From Spirochaetaceae bacterium (GTDB taxonomy: Bacteria; Spirochaetota; Spirochaetia; SZUA-6; Fen-1364): 21,509 nucleotides of DNA. Of the stretch, positions 1 through 6,782 are shown in pieces. The stretch lies in contig PLNO01000241.1 of assembly GCA_003141795.1 (NCBI GenBank), forward strand, positions 1-21,509. The letters run 5' to 3'. Both the position numbers and the translations under genes were made by a program. Every line of letters begins with the position of its first letter. The first letter of the stretch is position 1. The notes beneath the pieces were generated by a model. The model was given only the letters and a program-made list of their open reading frames with translations. It was not told the DNA's origin and searched no databases.

Positions 1-350
<350 letters not shown>

Positions 351-366
351 TGGTGATCTCCTTCCG

Positions 367-385
367 CCGCGCTTCAGGGGCGCGG
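367..385 (-). other. Short GC hairpin just before the glnS ribosome-binding site
   Basis: CCGCGC pairs with GCGCGG across a 7-nt loop, ending 5 nt before the glnS Shine-Dalgarno on the minus strand. There is no T-tract. It could be the 3' end of the upstream PAS transcript or a structure in the glnS leader. A 6-bp GC stem can also arise by chance in DNA this GC-rich. Confidence 0.3.
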
Positions 386-435
386 TTGGACAAGAGTTAC
401 CCGGCCAGGGACAGGGAGTCAAGTATACCGAGGGT

Positions 436-843
436 TCAGCCCAGGAGCCTCCTCTGACCGGTGAGGGACTGGATATGCCCGATCTTCTGCGAGCATTCGA
501 GACATCCGAGGTATTTTCCCGCGGGGTCGCGGAGGGCGAAGTACTGGATCAAGATCTTTTCGGGAGCGGATGCGCCCTCAAGGGTCATGTCGATCCAGAA
601 CTCGGCCGAATCCCGTGTTCCCTGCTTCATCTCCGCAATGATCATTTCCACCTTCTCCAGGCTCTTGCCGGGGTGGCATTTTCTCACGTCCCTGCCGAGC
701 ACGTTTTCCGAGCGCCTGAAAATCCGGGTCTCGTGCCGGTTCCACGCTAGCACCTTGTCATCGGCATCGACTATGGAAAACTCCACCGGAAGCGTCTCCA
801 GGAGAGACGCGAGAACTTCCTCACTGAGCGTGCCCTTGATCAT
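436..843 (-). CDS. Small single-PAS-domain protein (DUF438-type PAS)
   Basis: The product is a 135-residue protein that is essentially one PAS domain and has no output domain. The stretch [20 protein letters not shown] near residues 17-36 starts the PAS fold. It is followed by [22 protein letters not shown] and [14 protein letters not shown], the pattern of the PAS domain at the C-terminus of DUF438 proteins (GR.V..CHP.KS, then AEFWI). The His in KCHPGKS is conserved in that group, and a heme or redox role has been proposed for some members. The C-terminus carries two cysteines (CLECS). The start is the ATG at 841-843, with GAGGAGGA 4 nt upstream. A longer in-frame start exists but has no ribosome site. 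It sits 37 nt downstream of the MFS-like gene, probably in the same transcript. Its partner is unknown. Confidence 0.8.
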   Translation of the reverse strand: MIKGTLSEEVLASLLETLPVEFSIVDADDKVLAWNRHETRIFRRSENVLGRDVRKCHPGKSLEKVEMIIAEMKQGTRDSAEFWIDMTLEGASAPEKILIQYFALRDPAGKYLGCLECSQKIGHIQSLTGQRRLLG

Positions 844-880
844 GCGGTCCTCCTCGAGCAGGCAGTGTAGCACACCGGGG

Positions 881-1516
881 TCAGGCTGCAATCATGAGTG
901 TAGGCGATTGCTGCCATGGGTGCCCCTCCTCGTCCGCACGCCCCTTGCGGCGGACGGGCACTGCCCGGTAGAGCAGGAGGAACAGGCCGTAGACGATCGC
1001 GGTCTGTGCCACTCCGAGGAGAGCCACGGTCAAGGGGTCACGGAACAGGGAGAAGCCGACAACGCTGAGCGCCGAGCCCGCAACAAGCCCGCACCCGTCG
1101 GCCATGTCCACGCGGCGATCGAATGCGGCGCGGTTCCTCCGATAGCGCACCTCTTTCATCTTCTGCAGCAGATACACCACCGAGGAGGAAAAAACGCCGA
1201 GCACGAACATGGAGACGACGTAATAAGCCCCCACGTCAACCGCCGCGAGGACGGCGGTTCCTATTGCTGCTGCAAGCTCGACGAGCATGATGACGGGCAA
1301 CGCCGCATACAACCGTTGGAATACGGCCCGGTTGCTGAACGCCGCACCGATGAGGACGGGGAACGCCGAGGCCATGAACGAGCCGAGGGCTATCACTCGC
1401 CCATCGAGTCGCGACAGGATGGCGCTGATGTAGAGAGGGTTGAGAAAGCCGGAAAAAAAGCCTGCAACGAATCCACTGATGACGAAAGCGTCAAGCAGGG
1501 AACGATTCTTCTTCAT
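881..1516 (-). CDS. MFS-like membrane protein of half length (about six helices)
   Basis: The product is a 211-residue hydrophobic protein with about six predicted transmembrane segments (roughly residues 8-25, 35-60, 64-88, 90-118, 138-160 and 165-190). The layout resembles one half of a major facilitator transporter: GFVAGFFSGFLNPLY in helix 1, a basic cytoplasmic loop (KMKEVRYRRNR) after helix 4 and a GLVAGSAL glycine-rich helix 5. A full MFS protein has about 400 residues and 12 helices. The C-terminal tail is hydrophilic and the gene ends in a clean stop, so it is either a natural half-size protein or an old truncation. The start ATG at 1514-1516 has GGAGGTGG 3-4 nt upstream. Its substrate is unknown. 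It probably shares a transcript with the PAS gene that follows. Confidence 0.6.
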   Translation of the reverse strand: MKKNRSLLDAFVISGFVAGFFSGFLNPLYISAILSRLDGRVIALGSFMASAFPVLIGAAFSNRAVFQRLYAALPVIMLVELAAAIGTAVLAAVDVGAYYVVSMFVLGVFSSSVVYLLQKMKEVRYRRNRAAFDRRVDMADGCGLVAGSALSVVGFSLFRDPLTVALLGVAQTAIVYGLFLLLYRAVPVRRKGRADEEGHPWQQSPTLMIAA

Positions 1517-1546
1517 GATCCACCTCCATGTACGGGACAACCGCAC

Positions 1547-1567
1547 AGGAGATGGGAGACATCTCCT
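1547..1567 (-). other. Leader hairpin upstream of the MFS-like gene
   Basis: AGGAGATG pairs perfectly with CATCTCCT around a 5-nt loop (8-bp stem). The stem overlaps the stop codon of a predicted 14-codon leader ORF and lies 31 nt before the start codon of the membrane protein gene. There is no T-run after it, so it is not a classical terminator. One arm contains AGGAG, which could act as or hide a ribosome site. Confidence 0.4.
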
Positions 1568-1610
1568 ATGCTACGATCGAGCTCCTACTCCCAGGGTCAG
1601 TCTGTTCCAT
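1566..1610 (-). CDS. Possible 14-residue leader peptide
   Basis: This is a short ORF in the untranslated leader of the MFS-like gene. It starts with ATG and has an AAGGAG Shine-Dalgarno exactly 5 nt upstream, better than many real genes in this window. The peptide would read MEQTDPGSRSSIVA. It ends in TAG inside the first arm of an 8-bp hairpin, and the next gene starts 49 nt later. The peptide has no run of one amino acid that would suggest classical attenuation; three Ser and one Arg lie close together. It could be a regulatory upstream ORF, a remnant of a lost gene or chance. Only the ribosome site and position support it. Confidence 0.3.
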   Translation of the reverse strand: MEQTDPGSRSSIVA

Positions 1611-1653
1611 TACGGCTCCTTCGTTCAGCATTCGGAGAAAGTATCCGACACAA

Positions 1654-1683
1654 GTGTAGCACCACACCCCTGCTTCCGGCAAG
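1654..1683 (-). promoter_or_regulatory. Possible sigma-70 promoter for the MFS-like/PAS genes
   Basis: On the minus strand, TTGCCG (1678-1683) is followed after 18 nt by TACACT (1654-1659). This would start transcription near 1647, giving a leader of about 130 nt that contains the short ORF and hairpin described separately. The spacing is 1 nt longer than ideal. Read-through from the HAD gene just upstream is also possible, since no terminator separates them. Confidence 0.4.
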
Positions 1684-1703
1684 TCGACATATTCGCCATG
1701 GTG

Positions 1704-2417
1704 TCAGGCTCCGCCCGCGGATGAGATGAGGCCGGGAAGCTCGCTCCAGCGGGTGATCGAGGTGTATTCGCCGAGCCCGGACGGGATCGCCGTGAGCGGA
1801 TTGAACGCAACGCAGAACATGCCGGCGCGCCTGCCACCGACGATGTCGTAACCCACATTGTCCCCGGCAAACCAGACCCGGGACGCATCACGGCCCAACC
1901 GGCGCAGGGCGATCTCGAAAATGATGGGGTCGGGCTTGCGCACCCCATAGTCGGCGCTGGAGATGACGAACTCGAAATAGCGACGAACCCCCAACCGCTC
2001 GAGCTCCCTCTCCAGCGTGAGGCCGACAAACGACGAATTGCTCACCACACCGAGGGGCATTCCCCGGGCCTTCAGATGTTCCAGCAGATCCCGCACTCCG
2101 TCGATGAGCCGCACCGAAAGCGCCGCGTTCCAGAACTCCCACTCGGTTTCCTCCAGGCTGAGCCTGAATCGAAGCCCGAAGGAATCGGCGATGATGCGCA
2201 TGAGGGAAAACTGCGTGAACTCCAGCGCTGATTCGTCCTCCCGGGATTCAAGTGATTTCACGACCCGCGCTCCCAGATCGAGCGTCTCCTGGAGGCTTAC
2301 ACCGAGCGGATTGTCGCACAGCCCAAGCATTGCGGCATGGCCGCGAGTGGGCTCAAATCCCTCCGATTGGATGAGGGTCCCCCACAGATCGAAAAGAAGC
2401 GCCTCGGGTTTTCGCAT
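1704..2417 (-). CDS. HAD-superfamily hydrolase (haloacid dehalogenase-like)
   Basis: The product is a 237-residue soluble HAD hydrolase with a helical cap of subfamily I type between motifs I and II. Motif I is FDLWGTL, with nucleophile Asp10; the usual second Asp is Trp12. Motif II is VVSNSS, motif III is the Lys of RKPDP, and motif IV is GDNVGYDIVGGRRAGM. The family covers phosphatases, phosphoglycolate phosphatase-like enzymes and 2-haloacid dehalogenases. Loss of the second Asp of DxD is seen in dehalogenase-like and some other members, so the reaction cannot be assigned. The ATG at 2415-2417 has no Shine-Dalgarno, but a TATAGT box ends 5 nt before it, suggesting a leaderless message. The gene diverges from a NagD-like HAD gene across 75 bp. 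Confidence 0.9.
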   Translation of the reverse strand: MRKPEALLFDLWGTLIQSEGFEPTRGHAAMLGLCDNPLGVSLQETLDLGARVVKSLESREDESALEFTQFSLMRIIADSFGLRFRLSLEETEWEFWNAALSVRLIDGVRDLLEHLKARGMPLGVVSNSSFVGLTLERELERLGVRRYFEFVISSADYGVRKPDPIIFEIALRRLGRDASRVWFAGDNVGYDIVGGRRAGMFCVAFNPLTAIPSGLGEYTSITRWSELPGLISSAGGA

Positions 2418-2422
2418 GCCTG

Positions 2423-2451
2423 ACTATACCCAGGCTCGGAGGGCATGGGAA
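2423..2451 (-). promoter_or_regulatory. Promoter for the minus-strand HAD gene (predicted leaderless)
   Basis: On the minus strand, TTCCCA (2446-2451) is followed after 17 nt by TATAGT (2423-2428). Only 5 nt separate the -10 box from the ATG, so transcription should begin at or next to the start codon. There is no ribosome site upstream of that ATG. Confidence 0.5.
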
Positions 2452-2455
2452 CGGC

Positions 2456-2484
2456 TTGTCCGCTGAGGCATCCACGACTATCAT
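2456..2484 (+). promoter_or_regulatory. Promoter for the NagD-like gene (predicted leaderless)
   Basis: TTGTCC (2456-2461) is followed after 17 nt by TATCAT (2479-2484). The ATG at 2493 begins 8 nt after the -10 box, so the transcript should start almost on the start codon. No Shine-Dalgarno is present. The -35 box lies 4 bp from the -35 box of the divergent HAD promoter. Confidence 0.55.
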
Positions 2485-2492
2485 CACAGTGC

Positions 2493-3260
2493 ATGGCTGA
2501 AACGAAGAAGAACTACCTCATCGACATGGACGGCGTGCTCGTGCGCGGAAGGAACATGGTCCCGGGAGCGAACGCTTTCATAGGCCGACTGAAGGAACTC
2601 TCACTCGAGTTCCTCATTCTGACCAACAATCCCCAGTACACGCAGAAGGACCTGTCCTACCGCCTGGGCAGCATGGGGCTCAATGTCGAGCCGCGGCGCA
2701 TTTTCACCTCCGCAATGGCCACGGCGAGCTTCCTCAAGTCCCAGAAGGGAAGCGGAAAGCTCTTTGTCATCGGGGAAAGTGGTCTCACCGGGCCGCTCCA
2801 CGATGCAGGGTTCATCATCACCGACATCGAGCCTTCCTACGTGGTGCTGGGCGAAACGAGCGAATACAACATCCACAACATCACCACGGCCATACGTCTC
2901 ATCCAGCGGGGAGCGCGCTTCATCGCGACGAATCCCGATGCGTCGGGGCCCGGCGACGGCGGGATCGTTCCTGCATGCGGCGCGATGGCCGCCCTTATAG
3001 AAAAGGCCACCGGTGTAGCTCCCTTCTTCATCGGCAAGCCGAATCCCCTTATGATGCGCACGGCGCTGAACTACCTCGGAGTACATTCGGAAAACACGGT
3101 GATGATCGGCGACAGGATGGACACCGACATGGTGGCGGGGGTGGAAAGCGGGATGGATACGATCCTCGTCCTCAGCGGCGTCACAGGGCTGGAGGATGTC
3201 GAGCGTTACCCTTACCAGCCCACGCGGATTGCCACGTCAGTGGGGGAGATCGAAGTCTAG
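2493..3260 (+). CDS. NagD/AraL-type HAD-IIA sugar-phosphate or nucleotide phosphatase
   Basis: The product is a 255-residue cytoplasmic phosphatase of HAD subfamily IIA, which usually removes phosphate from nucleotides or sugar phosphates. Visible motifs are [12 protein letters not shown] (nucleophile Asp11, acid/base Asp13), LILTNNPQ (motif II), [11 protein letters not shown] with the motif III lysine, and [21 protein letters not shown] (motif IV Mg2+ site). The length is normal for the family. The ATG at 2493 is chosen because family members start only a few residues before the YLIDMDGV block and a promoter ends 8 nt upstream. An ATG 48 nt further upstream is in frame but would add residues with no family counterpart. 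The stop codon is part of the hairpin shared with the cyclase gene. The substrate is not known. Confidence 0.92.
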   Translation: MAETKKNYLIDMDGVLVRGRNMVPGANAFIGRLKELSLEFLILTNNPQYTQKDLSYRLGSMGLNVEPRRIFTSAMATASFLKSQKGSGKLFVIGESGLTGPLHDAGFIITDIEPSYVVLGETSEYNIHNITTAIRLIQRGARFIATNPDASGPGDGGIVPACGAMAALIEKATGVAPFFIGKPNPLMMRTALNYLGVHSENTVMIGDRMDTDMVAGVESGMDTILVLSGVTGLEDVERYPYQPTRIATSVGEIEV

Positions 3261-3290
3261 CCCAGCATGGCCTTCGGCCATGCTGGGCTA
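3258..3290. terminator. Bidirectional hairpin made from two convergent stop codons
   Basis: TAGCCCAGCATGGCC and GGCCATGCTGGGCTA form a perfect 15-bp stem with a 3-nt loop. The outer three base pairs are the TAG stop codon of the NagD-like gene (3258-3260) and the TAG stop codon of the cyclase gene (3288-3290 on the other strand). On the plus strand it is followed by a short T-rich stretch (TTTCGTCGTC). On the minus strand no T-run follows. Confidence 0.85.
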
Positions 3291-5447
3291 TTTCGTCGTC
3301 CTGTGGAAAACACCGTCCCAGGCCTTGGGCGGCTCGTTCTCCCTGAAGTCCGCTATGCGCCCAAGGAACACCTCACTCGTCTCGTCCTTGTAATCCTTGA
3401 CGAGGAGTGCGAAGCCCTTGGACGCCGCGTCCCATTTGCGGCCACGGTACAGCGCAAGGGAGTCCTCGAAGACCTTCCGCATCCGCTCGAGCTTCTCGTT
3501 GGTAGACTTGCTTTCATTGAGGAGCTCGAAGATGCGCACCGGCTGGGTCTTCCCCTTCACCGTCACGAGGTCGACCTCGCGGCAGATGAAGGTGTCCTTC
3601 ACCTTGTCGTACACGGCGGACGTGAGCAAGGTCTTTGTTCCGTACTCCTTGTTGGTCCCCTCCAGGCGGGCAGCGAGGTTCACCGTGTCTCCGATGCTCG
3701 TGAAGTCCATGCGGTCCTTCGCGCCCATGCTCCCATGAACGACGGGTCCGGCGTTGATGCCGATTCCGATGGAGACGCTTTCACGTCCCTGTGCCTTGGC
3801 CAGCTCCTTCTCCCGCGCCATGGCTTTGCGGATCTCGATGGCCGTCTTGCAGGCGTTCTGGTTGCGGCGGGGCCCCTCGAACATGGCCATGACCTCGTCG
3901 CCGACGAACTTGTCCACGTCACCGCCGTTTTCCTGGATGATCGTTGCCTGCAGATCGAGGTAATGGTTGAGCATCTCCACGACCTTGTCAGGCGTCATCG
4001 ATTCGCTGATGGACGTGAAGCCGCGGATATCGGTGAAGAGGAAGGTGAGGTCCCGCCGCTCGGTTGTCGGTACCTCCCGCTCGGAGTGCTTCAATGTCGA
4101 GGCGGAGACGTAGGGGATCACGCCTCGGATGACGGTGGCCATATGCCCCACTTCCCCTGAGAGGAGCTTGATCTCGTCGTGGGTCGTCACACGGTCCTTG
4201 TACTGCAGGAGCTCGGAGGAGAACTTCAGCTTCCCCTTGATCATGTTCTGCAGGACGTTCGCGATGGAGTTCACGCTCATGCGGAGGAAGAGGATCGGGA
4301 ACACGATGTTGCGGCCGAAGAGGTAGATGAGGAAAATGGACACGTACATGAACAGCGCGGCGATCGTGAAGGTCTTCACCTGCGTACGGAAGTACGGCTC
4401 GTAGATCACGTCGCGCGCATAATCGACCATTACGTAGCCGAGGAAGGTGTTGCTCAGGGTGACGGGGGCAAGATACTCGTAGGACTTCTCCTTCGCGTTG
4501 TACCGGGCCATCACCTGCGTGAAGGGATCCACCTGCGCGGTGTGCTTCCCAATGAGTGCTCGGTCAGTGCTCGTCCAGATGAGGAACCCGCCGGCTTTCA
4601 CGTCCTTGCGGTAGAAGGAAAGCGTATTGTACCGGAAGGTCGAGGCTGAGGCGGCGCTGGACTGGTTCTTCTTGGCCTCCGCGGCGAAGTAATCGTCAAG
4701 GGAGATGCGATCCTTGTCCGTGGGGTTCGCCTTGACGACGCTCGCCGTCCTGTCGGCAAGACCTTCCCCGTTGGCATTCACTGCGGCGAGGATCGTACGG
4801 CTGAAATCGTTCAGGAGCAGAAAAGCCAGAACGAGGATGATCACGAGGATCAAGGGAACGAAGGTAAGAAGGAGTTTTCGCTGGATGCCCTGACGCCCAG
4901 CGACCGCCACGGCGCCCGCGGCCTGCTGGTCGTCGGCGGTGCGGCGGAACTCCAGGTACTCCTGGAAGGTGGCGTCACGCTTGCTCAGAGCGAGGATGAG
5001 CATGACGATGAAGAATGCGTTGTACGCGATGGAAGCAGCACTCACTACGTAGGTGATGGGAGGGAAGGCCGCGAAGTAGCTCGCGTTGGAGGCAACGTGC
5101 ACCAGGTGCATGATGACGAGTGCAAGAACGATGCCCGAGGAGAGGAAGTTCAGGATGACGGGGATGGCGTTTTCTGGGTCGCTGACGACGGGCAGGATAT
5201 CGGCAAGGAAGACCGAGGCGATCTTCCAGAGGCAGATCACGGGCACGAGGTACACCAGCACCGTCACCAGGCCCCACAACCCGGCCTTTGCCGGCGGCGA
5301 GCCGAACAGGAGATCGGGGAGCGATCGGGGATCGAAACCGCCTAATTTCGAGCTCATGAGAGGGAGCGCGTACCAGAGAAGGATCACGACCGCATAGACG
5401 ACTTCCGCAACGTGAAAACCGAGCTTCGCACGCGGGATCGATTTCAT
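3288..5447 (-). CDS. Membrane adenylate cyclase (class III) with extracytoplasmic sensor region
   Basis: The product is a 719-residue protein that makes cyclic AMP from ATP. About four hydrophobic segments (residues 13-31, 57-78, 97-118 and 131-155) precede a second pair (191-213 and 358-378) that brackets an outside region of about 145 residues, probably a ligand sensor. A HAMP-like linker follows (379-440). The catalytic domain spans about 465-645: metal Asp473 in FTDIRGFTS and Asp517 in KFVGDEVMA, adenine-selecting Lys513 and Asp581 (MDFTSIGD), and transition-state Asn590 and Arg594 in NLAARLE. All key residues for an active adenylate (not guanylate) cyclase are present. Residues 650-700 look TPR-like. 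The ATG has AGGAGG 5 nt upstream, overlapping the stop codon of the lipoprotein gene, so the two are co-transcribed and probably translationally coupled. Activation would need dimerisation, possibly driven by the sensor. Confidence 0.95.
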   Translation of the reverse strand: MKSIPRAKLGFHVAEVVYAVVILLWYALPLMSSKLGGFDPRSLPDLLFGSPPAKAGLWGLVTVLVYLVPVICLWKIASVFLADILPVVSDPENAIPVILNFLSSGIVLALVIMHLVHVASNASYFAAFPPITYVVSAASIAYNAFFIVMLILALSKRDATFQEYLEFRRTADDQQAAGAVAVAGRQGIQRKLLLTFVPLILVIILVLAFLLLNDFSRTILAAVNANGEGLADRTASVVKANPTDKDRISLDDYFAAEAKKNQSSAASASTFRYNTLSFYRKDVKAGGFLIWTSTDRALIGKHTAQVDPFTQVMARYNAKEKSYEYLAPVTLSNTFLGYVMVDYARDVIYEPYFRTQVKTFTIAALFMYVSIFLIYLFGRNIVFPILFLRMSVNSIANVLQNMIKGKLKFSSELLQYKDRVTTHDEIKLLSGEVGHMATVIRGVIPYVSASTLKHSEREVPTTERRDLTFLFTDIRGFTSISESMTPDKVVEMLNHYLDLQATIIQENGGDVDKFVGDEVMAMFEGPRRNQNACKTAIEIRKAMAREKELAKAQGRESVSIGIGINAGPVVHGSMGAKDRMDFTSIGDTVNLAARLEGTNKEYGTKTLLTSAVYDKVKDTFICREVDLVTVKGKTQPVRIFELLNESKSTNEKLERMRKVFEDSLALYRGRKWDAASKGFALLVKDYKDETSEVFLGRIADFRENEPPKAWDGVFHRTTK

Positions 5448-5456
5448 GAACCCCTC

Positions 5457-6710
5457 CTAGTACTGATCAAGAAGCTTCTGTTTCGATTTTGCCTTGTCCA
5501 GGTAGTCTCCCGCCTGCTCGTAGTCCACCTGCACTCCGACGACGGTCTGCAGGAGCTCGATGGCGGTCTTGAAATCCTCGTCACGGTAGGACTGGACACC
5601 CCTGTCGTAGAGATCCTTCAGCTTTCCCACGATGGTCTGCGCCCGCGTATCGAGCATCGCCTGTTTTGCATCGTCGGTGGTATCCCGGTCAAGGGTGACG
5701 AGCTTGCGATGCGCGGATACGAGGTCATTCGCCGCGATGAGCGCGTCGACGTCCTGGAGCCCGACCTCGAAGGAGACACTGGCGTCGACCTTGGTGCGCT
5801 GGTCGACCACCTTCCGCCTGAGCGCCATGGCCTCGTCCGTGCGGGAGACGACGAGCGCCGCGTTGACGCGCGTCTCCGCACCGGCGAAATCCTTCTTTAT
5901 GTATAGCGCATTCGCCCAACCGAAGTTCAGCGCGTAGCTGTTCGTCCTCACGTCGTCGTCAAAGCTGTTGTCGACCTTCCTGTTCAGGTCGGCAAGCGCG
6001 GTGACCTGGGTCCGCGCGTCGGCGTAGTTGCTGGCGGCGAGCAGCTTCTGGATACCGGTGACCCGTTTGGCGACGAGCTTGGCCAGCTCCACCTTTATCG
6101 AGCTCACCTGTCCCTGCGCCGCGCCGTTGCCCGGGTCGATATCGAGCGCCTTGTTCGCGTTCTGGAACGCTTCGATGTACTGCTTCTCCCGGACGGCGTC
6201 CGTGCTCTTGCTGTCGATGCCGCTCAGAGCCGCCTTGGACTTGCCGAGATACGTGGTAACGAGGGCGTTCCTGTCCTGCGTCGTATCGGTGAGCATTTTC
6301 TTGACGTTGGGGTTTGCAGGATCGATGCGCGACGCGGTCTGCAGGGAGACGAGCATCGTGTAGTTCTCGTCGTCCGTGCGCTTGGTTTTTGTCCGCAGCT
6401 TGTCGGCGCTCTTGATGTTTGCCGCGAGCTTCTGGTTCTTGAAGTTGTCGACGAGCGTCAGGTACTGCTGCGCCTGTTGGTTGCTCGGATCGAGCCTCAG
6501 CGCCACGGTGAAGTACTCCCGCACCCGGGGGATGTCGTCGAACTGCTGCATGCGCACGAGGTGCTGGTTGTATTCGTCGATGCCCGCCGAGGTGATCGCA
6601 CGCGCCTTGTCTGCATCGTCAAGGTTTTTCACCAGGAACATCGCGTCTCCCGAGACGCAGCCCATGATGATGAAGGGCACTAAAATGACGATGGGAAGTA
6701 ATTTCTTCAT
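5457..6710 (-). CDS. TPR-like repeat lipoprotein paired with the cyclase
   Basis: The product is a 417-residue exported protein. The start at 6708-6710 gives a lipoprotein signal peptide, MKKLLPIVILVPFIIMGC, with the lipobox ending at Cys18. A longer in-frame start would bury this signal. The rest is alpha-helical with degenerate tetratricopeptide-like repeats, for example YFTVALRLDPSNQQAQQYL near residues 68-86, NANKALDIDPGNGAAQGQV near 190 and YRDEDFKTAIELLQTVVGV near 380. It has no enzyme motif. It lies 9 nt upstream of the adenylate cyclase gene and is transcribed first from its own sigma-70-type promoter. It is likely anchored to a membrane facing the same compartment as the cyclase sensor region, so a physical or regulatory link is a reasonable inference. 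The lipoprotein call is strong; the function is unknown. Confidence 0.85.
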   Translation of the reverse strand: MKKLLPIVILVPFIIMGCVSGDAMFLVKNLDDADKARAITSAGIDEYNQHLVRMQQFDDIPRVREYFTVALRLDPSNQQAQQYLTLVDNFKNQKLAANIKSADKLRTKTKRTDDENYTMLVSLQTASRIDPANPNVKKMLTDTTQDRNALVTTYLGKSKAALSGIDSKSTDAVREKQYIEAFQNANKALDIDPGNGAAQGQVSSIKVELAKLVAKRVTGIQKLLAASNYADARTQVTALADLNRKVDNSFDDDVRTNSYALNFGWANALYIKKDFAGAETRVNAALVVSRTDEAMALRRKVVDQRTKVDASVSFEVGLQDVDALIAANDLVSAHRKLVTLDRDTTDDAKQAMLDTRAQTIVGKLKDLYDRGVQSYRDEDFKTAIELLQTVVGVQVDYEQAGDYLDKAKSKQKLLDQY

Positions 6711-6733
6711 GCCGTTGGCTCCCACTTGCCTTG

Positions 6734-6763
6734 AGTATAGCGTCAAATCGTGCGAGCGGACAA
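6734..6763 (-). promoter_or_regulatory. Promoter of the lipoprotein-cyclase operon
   Basis: On the minus strand, TTGTCC (6758-6763) is followed after 18 nt by TATACT (6734-6739), which would start transcription near 6727. This leaves a leader of about 17 nt with a GGGAG ribosome site about 8 nt before the lipoprotein ATG. Confidence 0.6.
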
Positions 6764-6780
6764 GCCTTTCGCGCAAAGGC
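6764..6780 (-). terminator. Short hairpin after the methyltransferase stop codon
   Basis: GCCTTT pairs with AAAGGC around a 5-nt loop, starting 2 nt after the TGA of the methyltransferase gene and ending exactly where the next -35 box begins. There is no U-tract, so any termination would be weak. The placement between a stop codon and a fresh promoter is what suggests a role. Confidence 0.4.
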
Positions 6781-6782
6781 GC

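Noticed and set aside
881..1729. Long plus-strand frame opposite the PAS and MFS-like genes
   Set aside because: It has no ribosome site or family motif, its residues are rich in His, Arg and Asp as is typical of antisense frames in GC-rich genes, and the minus-strand genes are better supported.
3267..4160. Plus-strand open frame opposite the cyclase catalytic domain
   Set aside because: It is a mirror of a strongly conserved domain, shows no motif of its own and begins inside the terminator hairpin.
3288..5447. Guanylate rather than adenylate cyclase activity
   Set aside because: The adenine-selecting Lys513 and Asp581 are both present; guanylate cyclases usually have Glu and Cys or similar at these places.
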